Shown here: positions 1-8,980 of the stretch, piece after piece
Numbering within the stretch: the first letter of the stretch is position 1
Layout of the letters: each line of letters starts with the position of its first letter
Assembly: GCF_000761215.1 (NCBI RefSeq)
Contig: NZ_CP009438.1
Span: 930,001 to 994,000 of the forward strand
From: Streptomyces glaucescens
GTDB taxonomy: Bacteria; Actinomycetota; Actinomycetes; Streptomycetales; Streptomycetaceae
DNA: 64,000 bases
Direction: 5' to 3'
Notes under the pieces: model-generated
The model's input: only the letters and a program-made list of their open reading frames with translations
Told to the model about the DNA's origin: nothing
Database searches by the model: none
Position numbers and translations under genes: made by a program

Positions 1-1
1 C

Positions 2-1606
2 CAGCCGCCGCCCCTCACCCCGTACGACGCCTCGGCCGATCCCGCCCTCCTGGAGGGCCTGCGGCGCGAGGGCGCCGGCTGGGCCGAGGAGGACATCCGG
101 CGGCTGGGACGGCGGGCCGGGAGCGCGCAGGCGCAGGAGTGGGGCGACCTGGCCAACCGGCACGAGCCGGTGCTGCGCACGCACGACCGCTACGGCCACC
201 GGGTCGACGAGGTCGAGTTCCACCCGAGCTGGCACCACCTGATGGAAGTGGCCGTCACCGAGGGACTGGCGGGGGCGCCCTGGGCGGACGAGCGGCCCGG
301 CGCCCACGTCGTCCGTACGGCGGGCGGACTCGTGTGGGGGCACGCCGAGGCCGGCCACGGCTGCCCGACCTCGATGACGTACGCCGCCGTCCCCGCCCTG
401 CGCCGCCAACCGGAGCTGGCCGAGGTCTACGAGCCCCTGCTGACCAGCCGCCAGTACGACCCCGGCCTGAGGAACCCTGCCGGCAAGCGAGGGCTGCTGG
501 CCGGGATGGGCATGACCGAGAAGCAGGGCGGCTCCGACGTACGCACCAACACCACCACCGCCACGCCCACCGCCGAACCCGGCGTCCACACGCTGCGCGG
601 GCACAAGTGGTTCACCTCGGCGCCGATGTGCGACGTGTTCCTGGTGCTGGCGCAGGCCCCGGGCGGGCTGTCGTGCTTCCTGGTCCCGCGCGTGCTGCCG
701 GACGGGACCCGCAACACCTTCCGCGTCCAGCGCCTGAAGGACAAGCTGGGCAACCGCTCCAACGCCTCGTCGGAGCCGGAGTTCGACGGGACGGTCGCCT
801 GGCTGGTCGGTCCCGAGGGCGAGGGCGTCAAGACCATCATCGAGATGGTCAACTGCACGCGGCTGGACTGCGTGATGGCCTCCGCGACGCTGATGCGCAA
901 GACCCTGGTGGAGGCGGGCCACCATGTGCGGCACCGCACCGCGTTCGGCGCGCGGCTGCTCGACCAGCCGCTGATGCGCAACGTGCTGGCCGACCTCGCC
1001 CTGGAGTCGGAGGCCGCGACGACCCTCACGCTGCGGCTGGCGGGTGCCGCCGACCGGGCCGTGCGCGGCGACGCCGGTGAGCGCGCGCTGCGCCGGATCG
1101 CCACCGCCGTCGGCAAGTACTGGGTCACCAAGCGCGGCCCGGCCTTCACCGCCGAGGCCCTGGAGTGCCTGGGCGGCAACGGGTACGTGGAGGACTCCGG
1201 GATGCCCCGGCACTACCGTGAGGCCCCGCTGCTGTCGATCTGGGAGGGTTCCGGGAACGTCAACGCGCTCGACGTCCTGCGCGCGCTGCGCCGTGACTCC
1301 GCCGTGGCGGAGGCGCTGTTCGCCGAGCTCGCCCTGGCACGCGGCGCTGACGCGCGCCTGGACGCCGCGGTGGGCGCGCTCAAGGCCGGCCTCGCCGCGG
1401 CGTCACCGGGCGGCGCCCGCCGGCTGGTCGAACGGATGGCGCTCGTCCTCCAGGCCTCCCTCCTCGTCCGCTTCGCCCCGCCGGCCGTCGCGGACGCCTT
1501 CTGCGCCACGCGGCTGGGCGGCGACTGGGGGTACGCGTTCGGCACCCTCCCCGAGGCGGCCGACCTCGACGCGATCCTCGCCCGGGCGCTCCCCGAGGGC
1601 GTCTGA
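2..1606 (+). CDS. AidB-like acyl-CoA dehydrogenase (5' end outside window)
   Basis: FAD-dependent acyl-CoA dehydrogenase of the AidB / isovaleryl-CoA dehydrogenase branch. The frame is already open at base 2, so the start lies left of the window and about 534 codons are visible. The stretch GMTEKQGGSDVRTNTT (encoded near 508-555) is the characteristic flavin/substrate-pocket segment of AidB proteins, and the LGGNGYVEDSG segment near 1171-1200 is the C-terminal family motif. AidB of E. coli belongs to the adaptive response to alkylating agents, but many actinobacterial members are simply annotated as acyl-CoA dehydrogenases and their substrate is unknown. The gene ends at TGA 1604-1606. The family is certain; the physiological substrate is not. 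Confidence 0.9.
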   Translation, partial: QPPPLTPYDASADPALLEGLRREGAGWAEEDIRRLGRRAGSAQAQEWGDLANRHEPVLRTHDRYGHRVDEVEFHPSWHHLMEVAVTEGLAGAPWADERPGAHVVRTAGGLVWGHAEAGHGCPTSMTYAAVPALRRQPELAEVYEPLLTSRQYDPGLRNPAGKRGLLAGMGMTEKQGGSDVRTNTTTATPTAEPGVHTLRGHKWFTSAPMCDVFLVLAQAPGGLSCFLVPRVLPDGTRNTFRVQRLKDKLGNRSNASSEPEFDGTVAWLVGPEGEGVKTIIEMVNCTRLDCVMASATLMRKTLVEAGHHVRHRTAFGARLLDQPLMRNVLADLALESEAATTLTLRLAGAADRAVRGDAGERALRRIATAVGKYWVTKRGPAFTAEALECLGGNGYVEDSGMPRHYREAPLLSIWEGSGNVNALDVLRALRRDSAVAEALFAELALARGADARLDAAVGALKAGLAAASPGGARRLVERMALVLQASLLVRFAPPAVADAFCATRLGGDWGYAFGTLPEAADLDAILARALPEGV

Positions 1607-1781
1607 GGGACGTCACGTCCCCGTGGTCGGCGCGGTGGTGCACGCGCACGGCCCTCGCACGGCTCGCCGGGACACCACCTCCGCCTCGGTGCCGCGTGCC
1701 GTCCGGGCGGCGCACCCCCGCACCGTCCGGTGATCGCCGGGTGTCCGGCCGCAACCGGGTGCCGCCGCCGCGGGACCCGGC

Positions 1782-1838
1782 GGGGGCGGAACCGGCCGCG
1801 CGGCGCCGGTGGGGGCGGAACCGGCCGCGCGGCGCCGG
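1782..1838. repeat. Tandem 28-bp direct repeat, two copies
   Basis: Two identical 28-bp units (1782-1809 and 1811-1838) separated by one base. Each begins GGGGGCGGAACCGG and ends in GCGCGGCGCCGG, and each unit contains self-complementary CCGGCCGCGCGGC-type segments able to fold. No coding function is evident. Confidence 0.85.
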
Positions 1839-2020
1839 CGGACGGCTGCGGCAGCCGCGGCACACTGACGGAGAACAGCCGCCGCGGGTCTGCCCTACGG
1901 TAGTCGCCGCAAGCTGAGAACTCTCCGGTGGCACCGCCCTGACCTGCGGCGGCGGTGTGCCGAGCGGTGACTGTCAGTGGTGGGGTGCAGACTGGCCGAT
2001 GTCTGAGACGAAGACGTCGC

Positions 2021-2029
2021 GGAGGTGAT
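2021..2029 (+). promoter_or_regulatory. Strong Shine-Dalgarno site that decides the start
   Basis: GGAGGTGAT at 2021-2029 is fully complementary to the 3' end of 16S rRNA and sits 4 bases before ATG 2034. The in-frame GTG at 2025 lies inside this site, so ATG 2034 is the better start. Confidence 0.8.
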
Positions 2030-2033
2030 CGGC

Positions 2034-3119
2034 ATGACCGAGGTACTGCTCGCCGTGGGCACGCGCAAGGGTCTGTTCATCGGGCGCCGGCGGGGTGGCG
2101 CCTGGGAGTTCGACGAGAGCCCCTACTTCAACGCGCAGGCCGTGTACTCGGTCGCCGTCGACACCCGGGGTTCCGTCCCGCGGCTGCTGGCCGGAGGCGA
2201 CAGCGCCCACTGGGGGCCGTCCGTGTTCCACTCCGACGACCTCGGCCGCAGCTGGACCGAACCCGCCCGGCCGGCCGTGAAGTTCCCACCGGACACGGGG
2301 GCCTCCCTGGAACGGGTGTGGCAGCTGCACCCGGCGGCGGCCGAACCGGACGTCGTGTACGCGGGCACCGAACCGGCCGCGCTGTACCGCTCGGAGGACC
2401 GCGGGGAGAGCTTCACCCTGGTCCGCCCGCTGTGGGAGCACCCGACCCGGTCCCGGTGGATGCCGGGCGGCGGCGGGGAGGGGCTGCACACCATCCTCAC
2501 CGACCACCGCGACCCGCGGTTCCTGACGGTGGCCGTGTCCACGGCCGGCGTGTTCCGCACCACGGACGGCGGCGCCGGCTGGGAGCCCTCCAACTCGGGG
2601 GTCTCCGCGGTGTTCCTGCCGGACCCGAACCCGGAGTTCGGCCAGTGCGTCCACAAGATCGCCCGGGACGCGGCCGATCCCGACCGGCTCTACCTCCAGA
2701 ACCACTGGGGGGTGTACCGAAGCGACGACGCGGGCGCGCACTGGACCGACATCGGGGAGGGCCTCCCGTCCACCTTCGGCTTCGCCGTCGCGGCCCATCC
2801 GCACCGCGGGGACACCGCGTACGTGTTCCCCATCACCGCCGACTCCGACCGTGTGCCCGCCGGCCGGCGCTGCCGCGTGTTCCGCACGACCGACGCGGGC
2901 GGAACCTGGGAACCGCTGACGGCCGGCCTGCCGCAGGGGGACCACTACGGCACGGTGCTGCGCGACGCGATGTGCACGGACGACGCCGAACCGGCCGGCG
3001 TCTACTTCGGCAACCGCAACGGCGAGGTGTACGCCTCGGACGACGAGGGCGAGAGCTGGCGGCAGCTGGCCTCGCACCTCCCGGACGTGCTGTGCGTGCG
3101 CGCGGCGGTGGTGTCATGA
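2034..3119 (+). CDS. BNR/sialidase-like beta-propeller protein (WD40/YVTN superfamily)
   Basis: A 361-residue cytoplasmic-looking protein with no signal peptide. It carries repeated Asp-box-like motifs of the S-x-D-x-G-x-x-W type: [40 protein letters not shown] and SDDEGESW. These are spread evenly, as expected for a six- or seven-bladed propeller of the VPS10/BNR class. Such proteins are usually annotated as exo-alpha-sialidase or glycosyl hydrolase, but the catalytic Arg triad and Tyr/Glu pair of sialidases cannot be assigned here, so enzymatic activity is not claimed. The start at ATG 2034 is supported by a perfect ribosome-binding site. The gene lies upstream of ung with an 82-bp gap. Fold is confident; function unknown. 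Confidence 0.85.
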   Translation: MTEVLLAVGTRKGLFIGRRRGGAWEFDESPYFNAQAVYSVAVDTRGSVPRLLAGGDSAHWGPSVFHSDDLGRSWTEPARPAVKFPPDTGASLERVWQLHPAAAEPDVVYAGTEPAALYRSEDRGESFTLVRPLWEHPTRSRWMPGGGGEGLHTILTDHRDPRFLTVAVSTAGVFRTTDGGAGWEPSNSGVSAVFLPDPNPEFGQCVHKIARDAADPDRLYLQNHWGVYRSDDAGAHWTDIGEGLPSTFGFAVAAHPHRGDTAYVFPITADSDRVPAGRRCRVFRTTDAGGTWEPLTAGLPQGDHYGTVLRDAMCTDDAEPAGVYFGNRNGEVYASDDEGESWRQLASHLPDVLCVRAAVVS

Positions 3120-3201
3120 GCCGGTTACGGCCGAACCGGCCGGGTCCGGCCCTTGGCCACCGGTTGATCTTCCCGTGCCGTACGGCAGTAGGGTGACGCC
3201 C

Positions 3202-3879
3202 GTGGCACCACGACCGTTGCATGAGATCGTCGATCCGGGCTGGGCGAAGGCCCTGGAACCCGTCGCCGGGAAGATCGCCGAGATGGGCGACTTCCTTCGC
3301 GCGGAGATCGCCGCGGGGCGCACCTACCTCCCGGCCGGGCGGAACGTCCTGCGGGCCTTCCAGCAGCCCTTCGACGAGGTGCGGGTCCTGATCGTCGGAC
3401 AGGACCCCTACCCGACCCCCGGGCACGCGGTGGGCCTGTCGTTCTCCGTCGCGCCCGAGGTGCGGCCGCTGCCTGGCAGCCTGATCAACATCTTCCGCGA
3501 GCTGCACACCGACCTGGGGGTCCCCCAGCCGTCGAACGGTGATCTGACGCCGTGGACCCGGCAGGGGGTGCTGCTGCTGAACAGGGCGCTCACCACCGCG
3601 CCGCGCAAGCCGGGGGCCCACCGGGGCAAGGGCTGGGAGGAGGTCACCGAGCAGGCGATACGCGCGCTGGCCGCACGCGGAAAGCCGCTGGTGTCCGTCC
3701 TGTGGGGCCGGGACGCCCGCAACCTCCGCCCGCTCCTCGGCGACCTGCCGTCGGTGGAGTCCGCGCACCCGTCCCCGATGTCGGCGGACCGCGGGTTCTT
3801 CGGCTCCCGTCCGTTCAGCCGCGCCAACGACCTGCTGATCCGTCAGGGGGGCCAACCGGTGGACTGGCGCCTGCCGTGA
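3202..3879 (+). CDS. ung: Uracil-DNA glycosylase, family 1
   Basis: Removes uracil from DNA as the first step of base excision repair. The 225-residue protein has the water-activating motif GQDPYPTPG at residues 66-74, with the catalytic Asp at 68, and the DNA-intercalating loop [15 protein letters not shown] near residue 190. Both are diagnostic of family 1 UDG. The frame opens upstream at 3175, but GTG 3202 gives the N-terminus [10 protein letters not shown] expected for the Streptomyces Ung2-type protein. A second uracil-DNA glycosylase is common in streptomycetes, so this may be one of two. The TGA stop overlaps the GTG of the following kinase-like gene (GTGA at 3876-3879), indicating translational coupling. 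Confidence 0.95.
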   Translation: MAPRPLHEIVDPGWAKALEPVAGKIAEMGDFLRAEIAAGRTYLPAGRNVLRAFQQPFDEVRVLIVGQDPYPTPGHAVGLSFSVAPEVRPLPGSLINIFRELHTDLGVPQPSNGDLTPWTRQGVLLLNRALTTAPRKPGAHRGKGWEEVTEQAIRALAARGKPLVSVLWGRDARNLRPLLGDLPSVESAHPSPMSADRGFFGSRPFSRANDLLIRQGGQPVDWRLP

Positions 3880-5027
3880 CGGACGGCACCGGGCCCGCCG
3901 GTTCCCGGGCGGAGGGGTCGGACGGCGCCGGATCCTGCGGGGTCCCCGCCACGGCCTCCGGTGCCGCGCGGCCTGCCGGGGCCCCCGCCGGCGACCCGGG
4001 CCGCACCCGGCCCGCCGGACCGTCCGCGGCCGGCTCCCCCGCGGCCGGCTCCCCCGCGGCCGGCTCCGCGGGATTCCTCGCCGTCGACTCGGGCGGCTCC
4101 GGTCTCCGGGTCGCCGTCGGGACGGTGGCTGCCGGGGTGCTCGGACAGCGGGAGTCACGGGTGCCGGTCCGCACGGGCGCACGCGGAATCGACGCGGGTC
4201 ACCTGAGAGACCAACTGGTCCCCCTGGTGCGGGCATTGACCGTCGAGACCGGTGTGGCGCGGCTCGGCACGGCCGCCGTCGGCGCCGCCGGTTTCGCCAC
4301 CCTGGGCGACGCGCTGCGCGCCGAACTGCCGGACGCCCTGCGACGGGAGTTCGGAATCCGCAAGGTCGCCCTCGCTGCGGACGCCGTCACCGCCTACGCC
4401 GGCGCACTCGGTCCGCGGCCCGGGGCGGTGGTCGCCGCGGGCACCGGGCTGATCGCGGTCGGCACGGACCTGACCCGGTGGCGGCGGGCCGACGGCTGGG
4501 GTCATCTGCTCGGCGACTGCGGCAGCGGGGCGTGGATCGGCCGCGCCGGACTGGAGGCGGCGCTGCGGGCGCACGACGGGCGGGAGGGCGGCTCGGCCGC
4601 GCTGCGGGCGTGCGCCGAGCGGCAGTTCGGCCCGCTCCCCGCCCTGCCGGGCGTGCTCTATCCGCGGACGGACCGGCCCGCGGTCCTCGCCTCCTTCGCG
4701 CCGGAGGTCGCGGCCTGCGCCGGCGAGGACCTGGTGGCCGCGGGCATCCTGCGGGCGGCGGCCCGGCACATGGCCGACGCGGCGGCCGCGGTCTGTCCGG
4801 CGGACGGGACGCCGGACGTGGCGCTCACCGGAGGGCTGTTCAAGCTGGGTGAACCGCTCCTCGCCCCGGTGCGGGAGGCACTCGCCGAGCGGCTGCCGCA
4901 CGCCCGCCGGGTGCGCGCCGAGGGAGATCCGCTGCACGGCGCGGCCCGGCTCGCCACCGCGCTGGCAACGGGCACGCTCACCCTCCCGGGGGACGACGGG
5001 ATGCTCTGCGTCACGCCTTCGGAGTGA
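3876..5027 (+). CDS. N-acetylglucosamine-kinase-like BadF/BadG/BcrA/BcrD ATPase
   Basis: Predicted sugar (N-acetylglucosamine-type) kinase of the ASKHA actin-like ATPase fold. GTG 3876 overlaps the ung stop. After it come about 60 residues of low-complexity Ala/Gly/Pro/Ser sequence, including a triple AAGSP-type repeat (about 4027-4070), then the ATPase core. Phosphate-1 motif [15 protein letters not shown] and adenosine/phosphate-2 motif [12 protein letters not shown] are clear, as is the [17 protein letters not shown] signature of BadF-type kinases. A C-terminal glycine motif ([11 protein letters not shown]) completes the fold. The disordered N-terminal extension is unusual, and the true start could lie later, around 4070. 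Whether the substrate is GlcNAc or a muramic derivative cannot be told. Confidence 0.8.
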   Translation: MTDGTGPAGSRAEGSDGAGSCGVPATASGAARPAGAPAGDPGRTRPAGPSAAGSPAAGSPAAGSAGFLAVDSGGSGLRVAVGTVAAGVLGQRESRVPVRTGARGIDAGHLRDQLVPLVRALTVETGVARLGTAAVGAAGFATLGDALRAELPDALRREFGIRKVALAADAVTAYAGALGPRPGAVVAAGTGLIAVGTDLTRWRRADGWGHLLGDCGSGAWIGRAGLEAALRAHDGREGGSAALRACAERQFGPLPALPGVLYPRTDRPAVLASFAPEVAACAGEDLVAAGILRAAARHMADAAAAVCPADGTPDVALTGGLFKLGEPLLAPVREALAERLPHARRVRAEGDPLHGAARLATALATGTLTLPGDDGMLCVTPSE

Positions 5028-5213
5028 CACCCGCGGGCGCCGATCCGGCCATGTGGTTCCGGCCACCGGCAGGTCATCACAGGGACCGCCGCGAGGAAAA
5101 GCCGCTGATCAGTTCTGTTCTCCACGTAACTCATCAGACAAAACCGGACGGAAACCGCTCACCTGCACCCTCCCCGAACAGGGGAGCCACGGAAGCCACT
5201 AACATGCGGCACC

Positions 5214-6137
5214 ATGAGCTCCCCCACTGGGCCCGCGTCCGGCCTGCCAGTACGAATGCCGCGCCCCCGCCAGCCCGGGCGGCACCGCCGACCCGAGCCC
5301 CTGGCGGCTCCCGAGGGCGCGCCCGCGCTCGTCCTCGCGGTGCCCGGCGCGCCCAGCGCCGCAACCCGTGGCCTCGCCGAGGAGATCGTGAGCATCGCCC
5401 GCTCCGAGCTGCCCGGCCTCGACGCCCGGATCGGGTACGTCGACGGGGACGACACCGAGTTCCCCACCCTCCAGGCCGTGCTCGCGCGCACCGCCGACGA
5501 GCGCACCGCCCGCTACGAGCAGGCCCTCGCCGCGGGCCTGGAGACCTCGGAGCCCGAGGGTCCCGTCGGGGTCGTGGTGCCCCTGCTGGCCGGTCCGGAC
5601 GCCGCGCTGCTGCGCCAGGTCCGCCAGGCCGTGATGGACAGCCGGGTCGCCGCCGAGCTGACCGACGTGCTCGGCCCGCACCCGCTGCTCGCCGAGGCGC
5701 TGCACGTGCGGCTGTCGGAGGCCGGGCTGGCCCGCGCCGACCGGGCCCGCCTGTTCACCGTCGCGACCGCCGCGGACGGCATCGTCCTCGCCTCCGTCGG
5801 CGGCGAGGAGGCCGTGCAGGCCGCCGGGATCACCGGCATGCTGCTCGCCGCGCGGCTCGCCGTGCCGGTGATGGCCGCGGCGCTCGACCAGGAGGGCTCG
5901 ATCGCCTCCGTCGCCGAGCAGCTGCGCTCCGCCGGCTCGCAGCAGCTGGCCCTGGCGCCGTACCTGATCGGCCCGGAGATCGACGCCGCGCTCGTCGAGG
6001 CCGCCGCCGCCGAGGCCGGCTGCTCCGCCGCCGAGCCGCTGGGCGCGTACCCGGCGATCGGCAAGCTGGCGCTGGCCAAGTACACGACGGCCCTGGGGAT
6101 CGCCCCGCAGCAGCCGCAGGGCGCTCCGGTCCGCTGA
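5214..6137 (+). CDS. CbiX/sirohydrochlorin-chelatase-like protein lacking the metal-binding histidines
   Basis: A 307-residue protein with two class II chelatase-like halves. The first strand reads ALVLAVPGAPSAATRG where chelatases have AHGS, and the second half has the APYLIGP motif in place of the usual APYFL-type segment. Helices such as PLLAEALHVRLSEAG fit the family. The catalytic His of the first strand is Val-Pro here, and the usual second His after the PLLL strand is also absent (VVVPLLAGPDAALL). The protein could therefore be a pseudo-enzyme or use other ligands. The first 40 residues are basic and Pro/Arg-rich. ATG 5214 has only a weak ribosome site, and TAACAT just upstream resembles a -10 box. 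A hairpin follows the gene at 6159-6191. Confidence 0.7.
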   Translation: MSSPTGPASGLPVRMPRPRQPGRHRRPEPLAAPEGAPALVLAVPGAPSAATRGLAEEIVSIARSELPGLDARIGYVDGDDTEFPTLQAVLARTADERTARYEQALAAGLETSEPEGPVGVVVPLLAGPDAALLRQVRQAVMDSRVAAELTDVLGPHPLLAEALHVRLSEAGLARADRARLFTVATAADGIVLASVGGEEAVQAAGITGMLLAARLAVPVMAAALDQEGSIASVAEQLRSAGSQQLALAPYLIGPEIDAALVEAAAAEAGCSAAEPLGAYPAIGKLALAKYTTALGIAPQQPQGAPVR

Positions 6138-6158
6138 CCCGGCCGCGGCGCCGCATCT

Positions 6159-6191
6159 GAAGGGCCCCTCCGCACCGGGAGCGGGCCCTTC
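6159..6191. terminator. Hairpin between convergent genes
   Basis: Perfect 9-bp stem GAAGGGCCC (6159-6167) / GGGCCCTTC (6183-6191) with a partly self-paired loop. It lies between the plus-strand chelatase-like gene (ends 6137) and the minus-strand lactonase-type gene (ends 6240), so it could terminate from both sides. Confidence 0.8.
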
Positions 6192-6239
6192 ACCCGTGCC
6201 GCCGCCACGCCCCCCGGCTACGCCCGCCGTGCGCCGCGT

Positions 6240-7262
6240 TCAGCCGAGGACCACGCAGGACGCCGCCGTCACCCGCACCGCCCCGGAGCGGTGCGGCCGC
6301 CCGGTCGACGGGTCCACGGTGAACCAGGTGACGTCGCCGGAGCGCTCGTTGGCGACGTACAGCAGGCCGTCCGAGGCGGTGAGGGCACGCGGCCAGTGGC
6401 CGCCGCACGGCACCGTGGCGGTGAGCCGCAGGTCCTCGCCGTCGACGGCGAGCACGGAGAGCACGTCCTCGCCGCGGGTGGCGGTCCATACGAACCGGCC
6501 GTCGGGCGAGACGACGACACCCGACGGGTAGGCGTCGCCTGCGGGCGCGCCGGGCAGCACCGGCGTCTCCGTCAGCGGGCGCAGGACGCCGTCCCCGGCG
6601 TCCCAGTGGCAGACGGTCACGGCCGGGCTGAGTTCGCCGACGACGTAGGCGTACGAGCCCCCGGGGTGGAAGGCCAGGTGGCGGGGGCCGGAGCCGGGCC
6701 GCAGCGGGACCTCCCGGTGCGGGACGAGTCCGTCCTCCTCCAGCGCGCACACGCGCACGGAGTCGGTGCCGAGGTCGACGCTGACGATCCACCGCCCGCT
6801 CGGGTCGGCCTGCACCTGGTGGGCGTGCGGTCCCTGCTGGCGGGGCGCGTACGGCCCCGACCCGCTGTGCCGGAACGTCGTGGCGGCGGGCACGAGGCCG
6901 CCGTCGGGGCGCAGCGGGACGACGGTGACGCTGCCGGAGCCGTAGTCGGCGGTGAGGACGTGCCCGGCGTGCACGGCGAGGTGGGTGGGTCCGCCGCCGA
7001 CGCGCACCGGGGTCCCCAGGGGCCTGGGCACGTCCCCGTCCACCCGGAACGCGGCGACCGCGCCGTCCGCCGTCTCGCTGACCGCGTAGAGCGTGCGCCC
7101 GTCGGGTGCCAGGGCCAGGTACGAGGGGTCGGTGAGGCCGTCGACGCCGGTCAGGAGGGTGAGCGCGCCACTGTCCGGGTCGACGGCCGCCGTCACGATC
7201 CCGGGGCCGCCGGCCGCCGTGAACGACCCGATGTACGCCCGCCGCTGTCCGCCGTCTGCCAC
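6240..7262 (-). CDS. Lactonase-family seven-bladed beta-propeller (6-phosphogluconolactonase-like)
   Basis: A 340-residue protein of the lactonase/YbhE type (Pfam lactonase family). It has the N-terminal RAYIGSFT start strand, the GGGPTHLAVH blade, the QGPHAHQVQADPSG motif shared with Pgl enzymes, and LYVANERSGDV near the C-terminus. E. coli members hydrolyse 6-phosphogluconolactone, but in Streptomyces the family is broad and the substrate is unproven. There is no signal peptide. The start is ATG 7262 on the minus strand. A GGTCTAGACC palindrome resembling DasR operators lies about 60 bp upstream, suggesting control by amino-sugar status. Confidence 0.85.
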   Translation of the reverse strand: MADGGQRRAYIGSFTAAGGPGIVTAAVDPDSGALTLLTGVDGLTDPSYLALAPDGRTLYAVSETADGAVAAFRVDGDVPRPLGTPVRVGGGPTHLAVHAGHVLTADYGSGSVTVVPLRPDGGLVPAATTFRHSGSGPYAPRQQGPHAHQVQADPSGRWIVSVDLGTDSVRVCALEEDGLVPHREVPLRPGSGPRHLAFHPGGSYAYVVGELSPAVTVCHWDAGDGVLRPLTETPVLPGAPAGDAYPSGVVVSPDGRFVWTATRGEDVLSVLAVDGEDLRLTATVPCGGHWPRALTASDGLLYVANERSGDVTWFTVDPSTGRPHRSGAVRVTAASCVVLG

Positions 7263-7318
7263 CGCTGTCCCCTCTCGGTCCTGGGCTTCCGCAGGCGACG
7301 GTAGCAGCGGATCATCGA

Positions 7319-7330
7319 AGGTCTAGACCA
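7319..7330. promoter_or_regulatory. Putative DasR-responsive element (dre)
   Basis: AGGTCTAGACCA at 7319-7330 contains the perfect palindrome GGTCTAGACC (7320-7329). The remembered DasR consensus is ACTGGTCTAGACCAGT. The core matches fully; the flanking bases match only on one side. It lies 57-68 bp upstream of the minus-strand lactonase-type gene and downstream of the FUSC gene. Confidence 0.5.
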
Positions 7331-7386
7331 AACGGGTGAAGTTTTCGCCGCGCGGCGCCCGAGGGGACGTGCGGGCCCGGCGGCCC

Positions 7387-8889
7387 TCAGGCCCCGACGA
7401 GCGGGGAGCCCGACGGGGCGCGCAGCGAGCTCGCCAGCTCGGCGAGCGCGCGCTCCAGGCCGTGCAGATGGGCCAGGGCCGGTTCCGCGGCGGCCGGCCG
7501 CTCGGCGGCCAGGCCGGTGATCTCGCACCCGGACGCAGAGCCGGTCAGCGCCTCCACCGCGGCCTGGACCCGCCAGCAGGCGGCGGCCAGCCGGGCGTCG
7601 TGGGACGCCTCCGGGTCGGCCGCGACGGCCACCAGACCGCGGATCTCCCGCGCGCAGTCGTCGAGCAGGGCCAGCACCCGGCGGGCGCGCCGCTTGCGGC
7701 CCAGCACCGGGTTCAGCGGGTGCACCAGCGGGGCGACCGCGAGCCGCACGCGGGCGAGCAGCTGCTCCAGTTCGGCCACGCGCGGTGCGGGATCGGCGGC
7801 CGGGTCGCCGGCGAGCCGGGCGGCGGTCTCGGCGGTGCAGGCGTGGACCGAGCGCAGGGCGCGCCGGATCCAGGCGTCGGTGACCGTGTGGGTGGTGACG
7901 GGCAGGACGAAGAGCACGGCCAGCACGGCACCCAGCGCGCCGACTCCGGTCTCGGCCAGGCGCAGGGCGAGCAGCGCGGGGTCGAGTACGTCGAGGAGGC
8001 CGTAGAGCAGCGAGGCGAGGAGGGTGACGCAGAGCATCATCCAGGTGTAGGAGACGGCGGCCGTGTAGAAGATGCCGAAGACGCAGAGGGCGAGCAGTGC
8101 GGCCGAGGGGGCGGGCGCGCCGTGCAGCGGCACCGCGACCAGCACGCCGAGGCCGATGCCGAGGACCGTGCCGAGGACGCGCCGGAAGCCTCGTACGAGG
8201 GTCTCACCGCGCGAGGTGGTGTTCACGAAGATCCACCAGGTGGCGCCGACGGCCCAGTACCAGCGCTCCCCGGACACCAGCTGGCCCACGACGAGCGCGA
8301 ACCCCGCGCCGACGGTCGCCTGAACCGCCTGGCGGGTGGTGATCCGGGCGAGTCCGGTGCCGTCCGGCGGGGAGACCGCGGGCACCGGGGGGAGCCGGCG
8401 CTCGTAGCACCAGAGCCCGAACCGCACCGCCGCCGCGCTGAGCACGGACAGCAGGACGGCCGCGTACAGCTCGGGCAGCCGGCCCGGGGTGGCCTGGAGG
8501 AACTGCGCGATGAAGTAGGTCATGAAGGCGAACACGCCGAGGCTGTGTCCGCGCGGGCCCCAGCGGCGGGCGTAGACGCCGGCGCCGACCACGGCGAGGA
8601 AGACGAGGTCACGGGTGACGGGCCGGTCGTGCACCGCGGCGGCGACGGCGAGCACCGGCAGTCCGACCGCCGGCAGCAGGGCGGTGGTGACCGCCTGGCC
8701 GCGCACGGTGGCGTCGGTGACGGTGAACAGGGCGAGCAGCGCGGCGAGGCCGCCGATCACGGCGCCGACGAGGGAGTGGCCGGCGAGTCCGCAGACGACG
8801 ACCGCGAGGCCGATGCCGAGAACCGCGCGCGTCGCGAAGCGCAGCCGCGTCCGCCCCGGATCCGGAGCCACGAACACCCTCTTCAGCAC
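7387..8889 (-). CDS. FUSC family protein, aromatic-acid-exporter (ArAE) type
   Basis: A 500-residue inner-membrane protein with two clusters of transmembrane helices separated by soluble helical segments. The first cluster occupies about residues 25-150 and the second about 205-320. This is the fusaric-acid-resistance/ArAE layout (YccS/YhcK type), associated with efflux of aromatic carboxylic acids, although the substrate here is unknown. The second cluster contains GAGFALVVGQLVSGERWYWA and a WWIFVNTTSRGETLVRGFRR loop typical of FUSC_2 domains. The C-terminal 150 residues are a cytoplasmic helical domain. Translation starts at GTG 8889. The gene is divergent from an Lrp-type regulator, and a hairpin followed by five T residues lies in its leader. 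Confidence 0.85.
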   Translation of the reverse strand: MLKRVFVAPDPGRTRLRFATRAVLGIGLAVVVCGLAGHSLVGAVIGGLAALLALFTVTDATVRGQAVTTALLPAVGLPVLAVAAAVHDRPVTRDLVFLAVVGAGVYARRWGPRGHSLGVFAFMTYFIAQFLQATPGRLPELYAAVLLSVLSAAAVRFGLWCYERRLPPVPAVSPPDGTGLARITTRQAVQATVGAGFALVVGQLVSGERWYWAVGATWWIFVNTTSRGETLVRGFRRVLGTVLGIGLGVLVAVPLHGAPAPSAALLALCVFGIFYTAAVSYTWMMLCVTLLASLLYGLLDVLDPALLALRLAETGVGALGAVLAVLFVLPVTTHTVTDAWIRRALRSVHACTAETAARLAGDPAADPAPRVAELEQLLARVRLAVAPLVHPLNPVLGRKRRARRVLALLDDCAREIRGLVAVAADPEASHDARLAAACWRVQAAVEALTGSASGCEITGLAAERPAAAEPALAHLHGLERALAELASSLRAPSGSPLVGA

Positions 8890-8920
8890 TGCTTACCGCC
8901 CCCTGGAGCCGATCGGCACG

Positions 8921-8948
8921 AAAAAGGCGCCGCGGGATCCGCAGCGCC
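8921..8948 (-). terminator. Intrinsic-terminator-like hairpin in the FUSC leader (possible attenuator)
   Basis: On the minus strand the stem halves GGCGC-x-GCGG / CCGC-x-GCGCC (8926-8948; one mismatch, 3-base loop) are followed immediately by TTTTT (8921-8925). The structure lies about 32 bp upstream of the FUSC start codon, inside its presumed 5' leader. That placement suits attenuation or termination of read-through. Confidence 0.5.
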
Positions 8949-8980
8949 ATCGACGTCCCCATGACAGCATCAATCCCGCC

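Larger units (their letters stand above)
1607..2033. other. Intergenic region with GC-rich repeats
   Basis: About 425 bp without a convincing gene. The left part is very GC-rich and carries a tandem 28-bp repeat (1782-1838). The right part contains the leader of the propeller gene that starts at 2034, ending in a near-perfect anti-16S match. Short frames on both strands here have no family signature. Confidence 0.6.

Noticed and set aside
2034..3119. Calling the propeller protein a sialidase
   Set aside because: Asp-box repeats are present, but catalytic residues of sialidases could not be located.
8609..8962. Possible leader peptide (MGTSMALRIPRRLF...) before the FUSC gene
   Set aside because: The frame does not stop near the hairpin but continues deep into the FUSC gene in another frame, so it is not a short attenuator peptide.
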